Shown here piece by piece: positions 46,801 through 59,540 of a stretch of 64,000 nt of DNA. The position numbers were made by a program, and so were the translations under genes. The notes beneath the pieces were generated by a model, which saw nothing but the letters and a program-made list of their open reading frames with translations, did not search any database and was not told the origin of the DNA. Position 1 is the first letter of the stretch. Each line of letters opens with the position of its first letter. The DNA comes from Cenococcum geophilum 1.58. Lineage: Eukaryota > Ascomycota > Dothideomycetes > Gloniales > Gloniaceae. The DNA lies in NCBI GenBank assembly GCA_001692895.1, contig KV748246.1, forward strand, positions 682,970 to 746,969, read 5' to 3'.

Positions 46801-47975
46801 GTCCACCATAGTTAGAAACTCCCCCCCCCTCCTCTACGCTTTAACTAACCTATACTACGCACCCTTATGCCACTAGCAGATCTCGCTTTAATTGCCGAAG
46901 ATAGGACACTAAACACTTAGAGGAACAGCCCCTTAAGACCACCTACTACTAACCACCTATAAGATCTCGTAGAATAAGGCATAAGTAACACTAGGGAATA
47001 CTAAATAAGGCATATATACGGGCTTGTACGAGAATATAGCGAGACTAAAGGAAGCGTAATTATGTAATATAGTACTAGTGCCCTTTAGGCTTAGTGCCTC
47101 CGGGCGGAATAAACTTTATCATCATCAACTGCTTCTAGGCGCTGCGGCCGCACACCCCGCCACTTACCCTTCCTAGAACTTTAGAAGTCATATGAGTCCT
47201 TAGTTAAGCGACTAACGTTTAAGGCTCTAACTAATTAGCTAAATCCGTCACAGATTAGATAAAGCTAATAATAACTTCTTAATGTATATATAGAGGCTCT
47301 AGAGCCACGTTTAATAAAGCAGAGTTCTCGTTCTTAATCGTCTTATTTAACACTAAATCACTTAAATATTACTTAAGACGCAGTCGAAACTAGAACTAGG
47401 AAAGAAAACCAATAAAACATAACATTTAAAAGTGTTCCGTTCGGCTTAGCGCAGCTTATAGATAGCAAGAAATATAGCGACTTAAAATTTGTATACTAGG
47501 GGCTAGAGTTTAAAGTCTATAAAGTAATTATATGCACCCAATCTCCTATACTTACAGCTGCCTATAATGGAGGCTTTTAGGTAAAAGGTAACTAAATATT
47601 TTATAGAATTAACCCTAACTAACTAACTAATAGGTAGGAGGCAGTGACTAACATTATAAATATTAACGAATTTAATTCTGGCACCGTTAAGAGAATAATC
47701 CAATTTATATACAAGAGGGACTATAATAATGGCAGTAGCGATAATAAAGACATAACGATATAGCTAATAACGGCCGATATTATACCTTACCACGTCTATA
47801 TTAATATACTATAGCTAAAAGAGCTTATAAATATAAAAATCTAATATATTTTAGGAACTAGCTAGTCTATAAATAGGTTCCCTAATATTATTAAGAATGT
47901 CTTTAGCCTAATAGGCAACTTAGCATTATATAATATAGTTACCTTAATAGCGGCCGAGTATATTAAAGAGCTTAT

Positions 47976-49489
47976 CAGCGTGGTTTTCAATATCAATATT
48001 GCCAATCAGATTGATCAATATTGTTACTAATCAATATTGGCGAGTATTGGCGAGTATTGGCCATATTTATAATATTTGCAGATCTTCTTAGCACCCCATC
48101 AAAAATTTTAAACTTTAATATCGTACGGATAAATTATTAAATATTATAGCTTCTAAAGCAGACTTATTACTTTTTATATCTATATTAGACTCCCTTAATA
48201 TAGAGGAGTTGTTAAACTGCTAGTAAAAGAAGACTTTTAACCTATAGATACTAGATGGTAGGGATTTGCTTCGCAAATCCTATCCCTCCGTCGTGCTGCG
48301 CAGTAGGGGGTAAGCTTTAGGCAGAGCCTCGTGTAGAGCTCTAGTAGAGCTTCGTGTAGAGATTCGCGCAGAGCCTTATGCAGAACCACGTGCGGTGTGC
48401 AGGTGTGTCGACGTATAGATGTCTAGACGTGCAGACGTTCGTATAAGCGTTCGTGTAGGCAATTAATTGATAAATCAATTGATTGTAGAGCCGTTCGTAT
48501 AGACGATTATAGAGTCTTCTTAGTATATTAGTGCTGCGTGTTAGTAGAGCCTAGAGTGGAGTGTCGTGTAGAGCTTCGAGCAGAGCTTCGAGCAGAGCTT
48601 GGTTAGGGCTTCTCTATATAGACCTTGTATTTAGGCTTGTTTTTAAAGGCCTTGTAAAGGGCTTTATATAAAGCTTTAAGCAGAGCTTTGTATAGGCGTT
48701 CGTGTAGGCGTTCGTATAGACATTTATAGAGACGTTTATAGAGACGTTCGTATAGACGATTATATGGGCGTTCGTACGGGGCGTTTATATAGGTAATTAA
48801 TTAATCGATCGATTAATTGTATAGGCGTTCGTACGGGCAATCGTGCGACATTTATAGAGCCGTTCGTAGAGACGATTGTACGGCGACTAATCGTATGGGC
48901 GTTCGTACGGCCGATTGTAGAACCTTCCTAGTATATTAGTGCTGCGTGTTAGTAGAGCTTTAGAGCTCTATATAGGGCTTTAAGCAGAGCTTTAAGTAGA
49001 GCTTTAAGTAGAGCTCCGAGTAAAGCTTTGAGTAGAGCTTCGTGCAGAGCTTTTGCAGAGTTTTGGTAGGACGCGTACGGTCGCAAAAAATCTAACTACC
49101 CTTCTACTGCGCCGCCATAAAGCTATTATATAACTAGCTACTTATAGATAACGTAGATAGCAGAGTAAAGAGGCTATATTAGAGATATAGAGCTTTAATT
49201 ATATATGGTTGTGGTGCAGTTAGGGGTAGTTAATATTTAAATTAATCGATTTTGGTAAGGGAGCGCGTGCTAAGACATTTTATAGTATATAAATACTTCT
49301 ATACGCAAGAATATATTATAAAACTGCCAATCTATGCCAATAATTTGTATAATATTTATTTTAAAATAAGTATATTTCTATTATAATAATTTTGTCCAAA
49401 AATTGCCAATATTCCAATATTGACACTGCAAATATTGACAAATGCCAATATTTTATTGGCTGGATTTTCGCTTATTGAAAACCACGCTG
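47976..49489. mobile_element. Non-autonomous hAT-type element (1,514 bp)
   Basis: A perfect 8 bp duplication gagcttat (47968-47975, 49490-49497) and terminal inverted repeats CAGCGTGGTTTTCAATA/ATTGAAAACCACGCTG identify a hAT superfamily insertion. The subterminal regions are rich in tattgg/ccaata motifs (likely transposase sites). No transposase ORF is present. 48250-49090 is filled with degenerate repeats. Confidence 0.85.
48250..49090. repeat. Degenerate repeat array inside the hAT-type element
   Basis: Interspersed units gcagagctt(c/t)gtgtagag, gcgttcgtatagg and gacgattatagag recur many times. Two palindromes (aattaattgataaatcaatt near 48460 and attaatcgatcgattaat near 48805) occur. A block containing agtatattagtgctgcgtg is duplicated about 410 bp apart (48518 and 48929), indicating a two-fold higher-order repeat. 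Confidence 0.7.
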
Positions 49490-50019
49490 GAGCTTATTAA
49501 ACTTAAGGACTTTACAGAGCTAGATATTATAAGCAATTTCGCCATTAGTATTATATAGATAGCGATTACCGCATTTAAGGATATAGAGAAAATTTTTATA
49601 TAGAAACTTTAAGCTGTTTAGTCTTAGCTATAATAAATAGAATTACTACTTTAATCCGCCGAGGCGAGGTACGCCGCGGTTAAGCGCAAAAACGAAAATA
49701 TTAATAACTATCTTAATACCCTTTGCAAGACCAGGACCTATTATAATATCGGTTACAGCGCTGAGTTTATATATTATATTAAGGACAGTAGTTATCTATC
49801 TAACCCTAATTACCCTTATATACTTCGTTGCTTAAAGTGCCAGCGTTATATATAAGTAAAGATATATAGCTTAAGAGATTAGCTTAAGTAGGAAGTTATT
49901 ATATAATACTTCTCTTTCTTTCTCTATTTAGGTTGATCTAAGAAATTTAAATATATATCTTGTCTATAGTTGGTCCGTTAGATATTATATAGCAACTATA
50001 TTATCTATCCCCTATTAGC

Positions 50020-50110
50020 CACCCCTTACCTTACTCCTTACCCTACCCTTTATCTTATCCTTTACCTTACCCTTAACTTACCCTTACCTTATCTATTACC
50101 TCTTACCCCC
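50020..50110. repeat. Degenerate ccttaccc low-complexity tract
   Basis: About 90 bp of cttacc/ttaccc-like units just upstream of G1-C. It is not the fungal telomere repeat (CCCTAA). It follows the BTB pseudogene. Confidence 0.6.
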
Positions 50111-50172
50111 CTAAACAAATTACAAAATCCTAGTTATTATATATATTCTATTAAATACTAGAATAGGATTAG

Positions 50173-50596
50173 TGTAACGGAACCTTATAGCAGGAACTAC
50201 AATGGGCTCGTTATTAGGCTAGGTGTATAGGTAAAGTAAGTTAAAGTTAATAATATAATAATAACTGGTGGAGTAGTTGCCTAACAGATTAACTTTAATT
50301 GTATTCTAAAAATTACTATAAGGAAGAAACTATCTAGGTAGGGACTATAGTCCTTTAAATACACGACCGTACTCCTAAGAAATCCTTCTTATACGTAATA
50401 TACGTATACTCTATCTACTTTATTATAGATTATACAGATTATACAAATTATATAAATTACCCTACGTAACCTTAGTTACCATTCTTCGTTATATAGCTCT
50501 ATTGGCTCTATCCTAGACCGTGCCTAAATTAACTAACTAGCTTCTTCCGACTTTTCCCTAAGTAGTTATAACATTGTACTTAAAGCGTCCGTAACA
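50173..50596 (-). repeat. 3' LTR of G1 copy C (424 bp)
   Basis: tgtaacggaacc...gtccgtaaca, best-preserved ends of the family; same length as 57700-58123. Confidence 0.93.
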
Positions 50597-51349
50597 CTAT
50601 CTCCCTCCTCTTTATCTTCGTCCTTAAAGATTCTAAATATCTCTAAGTTTCTTACTAGAGGTGTAATATCTATCTAATTAATTTAGTTAATATTATTACT
50701 TATTATACCTAAAGTAATTTCTTCTTCTTTAACTGCTCGTTATATTCGCACTGTCGCTGCGATATTATCTTTTAGTAAGATTATACCTTCTCCATATTCT
50801 CGCTACTCGAAAAAGGGGTTGGTTTATATTACGTTAATAAACCCATCTTTACAATAACCGTCCTCTTATTTAAAGTGCATTAAAGCGAATATTTGTTTAT
50901 CCTATAACGTTCGCTTTATCTCTAATACTAAATATATATAACCTATTACTCTTAATAGTCGTCTAGTTCCCTAATTAATTTATCTTAAGGTTTTATATTT
51001 AATCTACTGCTACGCGGCTAGATAATAAACTATCTATTACGTTAGTAGAGTTATATTACTCTTATAACGCAGAACGGGAGGCTGCTAATACTTAATAACG
51101 GGCCCTTAAGTCTTATCTTGCGGCATCTACTCGGTTAATCCGTCTTAAAAAAGTACATAAGAAGGTGCGTTTTAAGGAGTGGAAACTTATAAAATAGGGT
51201 CTATAGGAACTTAGTAATAAAAGAACGGATTCTCTTCTAATAGAGAAGGAAACAGATCTAAGTAGTTCGGTAACTACTCTTCTTAGGTCCCCCTTAGGTG
51301 ACTTATTCTTTAGCGATCCTTTTTTATTAATACTACCTAACCTAATTTC

Positions 51350-54300
51350 TTCTAATACTCTTATACCTTTCCTATAGCATTCTTTAAATTCTTTAATAGT
51401 TCCTAGGTAGTCTTAGTATAGCCTATTTACTTTACCTTATACTATATTTTATCGTTAACGTCCTTATAACTAATAATCTTTAAAACTTACTATTTATCTT
51501 CTTCCTAACCTCTATACGTGTCTGCTTTATAAACTAGTAGCTTAATATTCCTATATACTAGCTCTAGTATTACGATATACTATATAGGGTAAATTTTTAT
51601 TTTAGCTAGTAGGTCTAACTTAAACGTAACTAGTAAAATCCTTTATATAATTTTAAAAGGTCCTAGTCTAATATAGTCTAACTTCTTACTTAGTTATTAA
51701 CTCTTAAAATTTTTATATAGTAGCTATACTTTATCTCCCTCCTTAAGATTTAGTCCTTTAGATCTCCTAGTATTATAGTACCTTTTTATTCTTTCTTATA
51801 CTTTTTTTACTAATTCTATAAAGTCTATATAAAGATTTATTAACGTCTTTATTCTTTCTTTAGCTATGCTACTTATTTTCTTTACTTACTATAGTAATAA
51901 CAATATTCTTAGCTTATATCTATAATTTGCCTTAAATAGTAATATGCCTATTTCTTCTTAAGGTGTTACATTATATGCAAACTATATAATTAGTAATAGA
52001 GATACCCAATTATTCTATACGTAATTAATATAGTGCCTTAAATACTACTCTAGTGTCTAATTTAATCTTTCCGTTTAACTGTCTATCTGCGGATAATATA
52101 CGGTAAAAGTTACTGCTCTAACTCCTTATTCCGCTAAGAATACCTCCTAAAATACTGCTATAAATCTTAGATCTCTATCTAATATAATCTTACTTAGTAC
52201 TCTATGTCTTGCGAATACTTCTTTAACATAGATTCTAGCAATATCTTCCGCTAAGATTTCTTCTATATACGCTATAAAGTATCCCCACTTTATAAGCTTA
52301 TCTACTATTACTAAGATTATGTTATAATCTTATCTAGTAATAGGATCTTTTAACTTTAGTAACTTAATAATAAAGTCCCATAATATAACCTCCCATAGTC
52401 TATCTGGTATTTTAATAGGTTGTAGCTCTCTATATAGCTTATACCTTATTAGTTTATTTCTTTAATAATCTAAATATTCCTTTATAACTTTCCGTACTAG
52501 TCTTTAAATTCCGTTAATAATATACTCTTTTTAAAGTCTTAACACTAGGCCCGCGGCTCCGTTATATCCTTAAGTTATTCCTTTATAAAAATCTTTTATA
52601 AAATGTTCTGCTATACTTCTTAGGATATACTTCGCCTCTTAATTCTTATATATATCTATCTATAGATCTTCTAGCTATACTTCTAGAATTCTTTATACCT
52701 AAAAGCTTTCTAGTATCCCATAGACTCTATCTTATTTACTATTTTCCTATATTACTGCGATTTTTGGATAATTATACCTAATTAATCCGTCTGTATCTTT
52801 TTATAGTAAAGCCCCTAATAGCTTCTTATTATTTTATAGTTTAGCCTTTTAACTTAAAGCGTCTGCTTGCGTATTGTCTATACCCTTAGTATACTAAATC
52901 TTAAAATAGTATTCTATAAGTATCTCTACCCATCTAACCTATCTTTAGTTAAGTTCCTTTATTATTAAGAATCCTATTAGGTTTTTATAATCTATCTTAA
53001 TTATAAATGGTTTCTCTATGCCTTATAAGAATGCTCTTTATTCCTTAAATACTATAACTATACCTAACAACTCGTTATAAATGTTATAGTTTAACTCTGG
53101 TGGTATTATCTTTCGACTATAGTATACTACTAGGTGCTATCTATCCTAATACCTTTATATAAAGCATGCCCTTAGTATATAGTCTAATATATCTATTTCT
53201 ATAACCGTCTCTAGTCCTAGTTAATAGATCTTAAGAATTAGCTCCTAGGTAAACAACTCTTTAACTTTCTTAAAGAATTTTTTCTATTCCTTTCCCTATG
53301 CCCATAGTTCTTCTTTCTTTATTAACCGCGTAAATAGTTTAATATTTTTTAACTACTGCGCTATAAACCTTCTGTAGTAATTACAAAACCCTAGGAACAA
53401 TCTTAACTATATAACGTTCTCTAGTTCTTATCAATTTACTATAGCCTTAATCTTCTTTAGATCTATATTAAGTTGGCCTAGTTTAATAATAAATCTAACG
53501 AAATCGGTCTTCTTAGTGAAGAACTCGCATTTCTTAATTACTACTGGCATCTGTTCTTCTTATAGTCTTTTTAAAACCCATTTAACGTGTTCCCCGTGTT
53601 CTTCCTTAGTTATTAAGTAGATAATAATATTGTTAAGGTATACCATAACAAATTTATCTAAGTATTCTCCTAATATATTATTAATACGCTTCTGGAACGT
53701 TGCTAATATATTTATAAGCCCAAATTGTATAACTAATGGTTTATATAGTCCTTCCTTTAACCTAAAGGCTGCCTTTTATTTATCGCCTTTCTTAATCCTA
53801 ATTTAATGGTACGCCCATCTTAGATTTCGCTAATTAAGGGTAAAGGATACCTATCTTTCCTAGTAATGCTATTTAACTATCTATAGTTAATATACAGCCT
53901 TAGTTTGCCATTCTTTTTTAGTACGAATAGTACTAGATAACCCGCTAATGACTATAATAGTCTAATGTATCCCTTTTATAGGTTTTTTTAGACAAACTAT
54001 TTTAATGCTCTACCTTTCTCTTCGGTAAGCTTATAGATTGGAAAGAACTTTAAACTTATTCCTAGTTCTAATTCTATCTTATAGTCCTATACTATATATT
54101 CTAACAACTTTTTACTTTCTAGTAACTATAGTTTCTTACCATACTTATAGTATCTCTTTAGTACATAACTTAAGTCTTACTTAGTCTCCTTATATATCGC
54201 TCCGACTTAGTACCATACTAACTTGGCTTATTATTATATCTTATAGCGTTAAGTATTCCTAATATTAACTTAACCTATAACCCAATTGATCTTTGGATTA

Positions 54301-54600
54301 TATTCCTGTAACTAAGGCATTCCTAGTACTGCCTTATTATTTCCTAATAGTAATATGTCAAAAGATATCTTAATTTATCTCCCTTTAATAGTTAACTAAA
54401 TAGGTCCTATTTTAAGGTTAATAATCCCTCCTCTATAGGTTATTAGATCTCCTAAAATTATTACTAATAGGTAAGGACATTCCTTTTTCCTATACGGTAA
54501 CCCTATTCTTTTAACTGCTACTAGTAAGATATAGTTCCTTATTACTCCACTATCTATTAATGCTTTAAACTATTAATCTTACCATTTTACTTATAAATTT
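51350..54600 (-). pseudogene. G1 copy C pol remnant
   Basis: Minus strand: integrase at about 51350-52560, RNase H at 52650-53060, and RT at 53080-54100 with box VMVYLNNIIIYL at about 53620-53660 (YLDD to YLNN). Stops throughout. Confidence 0.82.
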
Positions 54601-54999
54601 AGGTATTGTCCTTAAATTCCTTTAAGGGTCTAAGGCTTTACTACTAGCTCCCTCTAGCCCTATAGGCCTCTACTTTTCCTAACTATTAGCTATTTAATCC
54701 CGTTTATACTTAGTCCAACTTAGGCCAATACTTAGTTCGCTTTTTGTCTTTAATATGCCATAGACACGTATTCTCTAGGTATTCCCACCACTATTATCTA
54801 TTTAGGCATTCTTCCGTAAGGAATCTTCCTAGCTAAAATATTAAGTTACCTAACTCCTAAACTTACACTAGATGCCAGCTATGTATATACTTAGCGTTTT
54901 AATACCTCTGTTCTTCTGCTAACTAATATATTTTTATAGGATATTTTTAATGCTTGTCTTTTAGTGCTCTATATATGTTATATATATCGTCTATATATG

Positions 55000-57680
55000 T
55001 TATATATATCGTCTATATATGTTATATATATCGTCTATATACGCAATCCACGTCAATATATAATATACTAGGTGCTTTAGGTTAACTCTTGGCTCGTCTT
55101 TATCCCTAAGTTTAAACTTCTGTTGTGTTAATCTAAACGTTACGACTTTATTCGCAGATACTAAAATACGTCTCTTGCTTCTCTAGTCCTCTAAACGGTC
55201 CTTTAAATCTTTTAATATTATAATTAAGGCTCCCTTAATGTAATTTATCGCTTTTTCCGTAATTAGGTGGTCTTAAATAGCTTTCTCGTCTAACCATATA
55301 TAGAAATCTTCCTACTTATTATTATGCCTTTGCCTATACCATTTTTAGTATAGCTACTAGAGTATATACGGTTCATTTATAAGAAAGTATCTTCTTATTA
55401 CTGCATTATAATAGCCCTTTATATATCATTCTTTAAACCTAGTTAGAATCCCTAGATCCTCTTCTTATTCCAGTTTAGTAAGCCACTTAGCTCTTAGTAT
55501 ACCTGCTCTAGGCCTATTAGTAATTCTTTATACGGGTACTCGGTCCCTTATATATCCTAATATATTAAATCTCTTATCTAGTTTCTGTTCTTGCTATAAG
55601 GTAATTCTTACTTTAAATTCCTCTATGGTTTCTTTCTTTTCGCGTTTTATAAGTAGATCCTTAAAGTTTTCTTACTTCTTAATCTTAGTATTAACTTTTT
55701 GATCTTTAGGCCGAATACTATATTCCCCTAGTAAGTCTTCTAGGTCTATATACCTGTCTCCTAGTCTAGTTACTATTTATGCCACAAATTCTCTAATCTA
55801 TTTAATAGTCCTTATTCGTGTCTTAAAATCTTAGTCCTATAGGATTCTTAATCCTAAGCTTGCTTCTAGCTTAAGCTTTACTCCTACCTTAGTCTAACTA
55901 GGCTTACTTAGTATTCTCATCTCATCTTAAGAGTCTTAAATCTTACTTATCTTGTCTTAAGAGTCTTATGCCTATAGGAAACTCTATCCCAAGCTTATTT
56001 ATATATTTTTAAACTAAGCTGCTACCCTACACTATCGGTTACTATTTATTATAGGTCCTTAGGTCTACCTTATCTTATCTTAAAAATCTTAGTCGTCTCT
56101 TATCTTATCTTAAGAATCTTAAGCCTTTAGCTTCTTACCTTTATTAAGTGCCGAAGTAGTTCACTATCCTACTTCTCTTACGTCTTGTAAAGCGATAGAC
56201 ATCGTATCTAGTGGGGTCTTAATCCCTACTAATGCTCCCTACTCTGTAGTGGAATTATCCTTTACCTCTATTATAACATCTCTAAGGTCTATATACTTCC
56301 AGTAAGCTGCCCTTATTACCTTATTATTACGGAATATTTCGCCTATATTAAATTTATTGTCCTTAATATCCAATCTGCAAACTAGTTTATTGGTTCCTCT
56401 ACACTCTATAGAATTTGGCTCCTATAGCCAATAGCTTACGCCGTACTTAGCGTCTTTATAAATTCGGCATGCGTTATTATAACAAAATATAAAACTCCTA
56501 ATTAAACACTCTTTTGTTCCTTATAGTACACTATTATCCCTCTATACGTGTATATCTTCTATTATTAGTCTAGTTCCCTTTATTATATAGTAACTCTAAC
56601 TATCTTTATAATCCCTCGCGAAGTAACCTTATTTTCCGCAATTTATATAAGCTCTATCTTTAAACTATTAACTTTATTATAGAGTCCGCCTAAACGTCTT
56701 CTACTACTAAGATCCCTAGTTTAGCCTCTGCTCCTTAGTCCTATAATCACTAAATCCTTAACCTCTAGGTTTCTATGGTTTCTTACTCTATCTCTTATAG
56801 GCTTTTTTAGTACCACTTAGGTCCATTAGCTCTACGCCATACTATAGTTTCTAACTTAGCTTTAGTCGTTGCGTACTCTGCGCCTTATATAACTATAAAA
56901 CTCTATCCTAACCTCTCTTAGTCTGTTCCCTTTAGTAAATCTAATTATTAATCTTAATCGCTTAATCTATTAACTCCCTTAGGGTATCTATATCTTTTAT
57001 TAGGATAATTACGTCCTAGACTTTAGCCTTAAGTCCTTATTTATACTATGCTATAAGCGCCCTATTATTCCACTTTACTTATATTGCTAGCGTCTGGAAC
57101 TATGTTATATACTTAATTACTAAAGTTTGTTATATAATATCTTAGAGTTTTCTTTCTGCTGTGGTTACTGCCTCTAGGTCTCTAAACATTTATATAAGTC
57201 GTTCCGCGAACCCTTCCCAGCTTAAGAATATAAATTGCACCTCCTAATTAGTGGTCGTTATTTCGTTTATCTATATTTCTATAAGGTAAGGCTTAAACTA
57301 CTTAAGTGCTCTTCCTAATAGGAATAGTCCTGCATAGGCTATTTAATCCATAAGTATTAGTAGCTTGGCTCCTTCCTACGTAACCTTAAAGTGCATTTAC
57401 GTAAGGAATCCCTTAAGCTTCGATCTCTTTCCTAAGAATCTTTTAATTAATGGTAACTTAACCTTTGCTGCTCTAATCCCATTAACCCTTTCTTCTAACG
57501 CTGCATTATTAGCTATTAACTAGTTAATTACCTTTTATAGTTATCCGACCATTATAGGTTGCTATAAGTTAGTATCTACTATACTGGTGTCGTTTCCTAA
57601 CCTTAAAGTAGTTGCCGCCGTCGATGGCATTATAGTGGCTGTCTTTAGTAGCATATTATTTAACTTTCTATACTTATTAC
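55000..57680 (-). pseudogene. G1 copy C gag remnant
   Basis: Minus strand counterpart of 33000-35600, with the zinc knuckle remnant at about 56615-56665 and the acidic repeat linker at about 55910-56120. Confidence 0.7.
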
Positions 57681-57699
57681 TATAACTAGGTAGTAATTG

Positions 57700-58123
57700 T
57701 GTAACGGAACCTTATAGCAGGAACTATAATAGGCTTATTATTAAGCTAGGTATATAGGTAAAGCAAGTTAAAGTTAATAATGTAATAATAACTAGTGGAG
57801 TAGTTGCCTAATAGATTAACTTTAATTATATTCTGAGAATCACTACAAGGAAGGAACTATCTAGGTAGGGACTATAGTCCTTTAAATACACGACCGTACT
57901 TCTAAGAAATCCTTCTTATACGTAATATACGTGTGCTCTATCTACTTTATTACGGATTATACAGATCACATAGATTATATAGATCACCCTACGTGACCTT
58001 AGTTACCATTCCTCGTCATATAGCTCTATCGGCTCCATCCTAGACCGTACCTAAATCAACCAACTAGCTTCTTCCGACTCTTCCCCAAGTAGTTATAATA
58101 TTGTACTTAAAGCGTCCGTAACA
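57700..58123 (-). repeat. 5' LTR of G1 copy C (424 bp)
   Basis: tgtaacggaacc...gtccgtaaca. Followed by the unmutated target duplication attgg. Confidence 0.93.
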
Positions 58124-58139
58124 ATTGGGTAATAATAGA

Positions 58140-59540
58140 CTTAAAAAAATGTGGTAAAGAATAATAAGATAAGCGCGCAATGACTAGGAAAAGGTCCTAT
58201 ATATACTAAGCGCATAGTTTTAAAGATGTATTTTATGCTTAAGAGTCACTTCGCAAACGTTATATTTAATCTTACCCTACTATAGGAGTTTAGAGAGATA
58301 CGCTTGTTAGAAATACTTTGTAAGAGTAGCTAGAGTATAAAACTTATATATACGCTTGCTAATTACAAGCTTTTCATTCCTAAGGTAAATAAAGTATATT
58401 TTTAGTCTTTTCTCCTTATATAGGGATAACTTTGCCCTCTTTAGCGCCTTAGCAGCTTCTTTAATCTTAATATCTTCTTTAATCTTAACTTTACTAAGGG
58501 CGATATTTATTCTAGACTATCTCTAGTAATAATTCTGCCGATATAATCTGCCTTCCTTAACATTATAGTAATTTATAACCGTATTAATAGCATTATTACG
58601 CCTATGTATCTTATCTTCTAGTAACACGCTAGAAAGCGTTATAATCACTTTAATAAGGCGTTTATATTTGACTAATCTATTATTACTAGATTCTAAGGTT
58701 GCTTTAATATCCTCGCTAAATTTATCACAGGAAAGCTACCGCTTAATATTAATTATAGCTTATTTATTATCCTAATTCTTCTTAATATTTTCTAATAATG
58801 CATTTCTTTAACATTACCTTTTATTTATAATTTCCCGGCTAAGCTTTTAGTATTCTATATTCCCTATAGCTTTACCCTTAAGGCTATACTTTAGCTTATT
58901 TCGAATTTTAATTAAAGTATAAATATACGGGTTCTCGTTTACCAATAAGGATTATTCTATTATTAGGTGCTATAGCTACCGCGGGTTAATTAATTAGCTT
59001 ATTTAGTATACCGCTTTTATTAACTTTTCTTAAGGCTTTAAGCCTTAAATGATTGCCTATATATCTACGCCAACACGCCGTAGAAAGTAGTACTTTAGGA
59101 ATATTCGAGCGTTAGTATGCTACATTATTAGGTTTTAGAGGGCGTTACTTATATTACCTAGGTAGTATAGGCGTTAAAAAGGGTTTAGTAGAACTAGCTC
59201 TACACAATAGAACTTACTATTTTTGTTAAATGCCTTACCTACGCCGTAACGGAGACTATATAGGCGCACAACCTACTAAAATCCTATAATTATGCTAAGG
59301 TCCTTAATCTAGGGCAAAAGAGTTAAGTATAGTAAAGGCTGGTTAAGTAAGACCTTATAGCTATAGGGGGTTTTAATTAATTGCCAAAATATAGGGATAT
59401 TATCTAGGTCTAAATAGAGTGGTAGTGGCAACTTATTATACCTAGGCTTAATATATAGCTATAAGGCAATATTGCTAGGGTATACGGTAGGGAGTAGGCA
59501 AGCCGAGCATGAGTTATATAGGGAGTCGATAGAAGAGGAC
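58140..59540 (-). pseudogene. DUF3435-like tyrosine recombinase C-terminal part (Starship 'captain' family relic)
   Basis: Read on minus through stops. At 59500-59340: LYIKPRYNKLPLPLYLDLDNIPIFWQLIKTPYS. About 59290-59210: YSLRYGVGKAFNKN, the conserved Arg region. About 59160-59090: NLIM.HTNARIFLKYYF, equivalent to the H...Y segment of the family. Then LIKAVYQIS.LINPR, and a C-terminal cysteine pair near 58430 (an FCL-like stretch) with a VCEVTLKHKIHL-like ending at about 58230. This order matches fungal DUF3435 proteins, tyrosine-recombinase fold enzymes that include the captains of Starship elements. The N-terminal half is missing or unrecognisable upstream of 59540. Inactive. Confidence 0.6.

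Larger units (their letters stand above)
41620..47126 (+). mobile_element. Tad/I-like LINE, full length (5.5 kb), RIP-inactivated
   Basis: Flanked by the 14 bp duplication aactgcttctaggc (41606-41619 and 47127-47140); removing the element restores contiguous sequence. It has a 5' UTR with a C9 tract (41671), ORF1 from ATG 41712, ORF2 with endonuclease, RT and RNase H, a 3' UTR, and ends in a short (atc)n tail (tttatcatcatc) instead of poly(A). Confidence 0.92.
47410..49900 (+). pseudogene. BTB/POZ-domain protein gene, RIP-degraded and split by a hAT-type element
   Basis: Left part (47410-47975): LAQLIDSKKYSDLKFVY.GLEFKVYKVIICTQSP (BTB start), then EFNSGTVKRIIQFIYKRDY, and IIPYHVYINIL followed by LALYNIVTLIAAEYIKEL. 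The right part resumes at 49490 in frame with KLKDFTELDIISNFAISII and later YPYILRCLKCQRY. BTB/POZ domains mediate dimerisation and Cullin-3 or chromatin adaptor roles; fungi have many short ones of unknown role. TGG/CAG-derived stops show RIP, so the sequence was probably duplicated elsewhere in the genome. The interval 47976-49489 is the inserted element. Confidence 0.75.
50173..58123 (-). mobile_element. Ty3/gypsy family G1, copy C (complete, 7,951 bp)
   Basis: 424 bp LTRs with intact TGTAACGG/CCGTAACA ends. The target duplication attag (50168-50172) versus attgg (58124-58128) differs by one RIP-type G-to-A. The polypurine tract inside the left LTR reads aaagaggagggag on minus. Domain order is as in copy B. 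It carries a copy-specific 22 bp triplication at 54977-55042. Confidence 0.94.

Noticed and set aside
50020..50110. Telomere-like repeat (ttaccc)
   Set aside because: Units are irregular and not CCCTAA/TTAGGG; flanked by transposon sequence on both sides.
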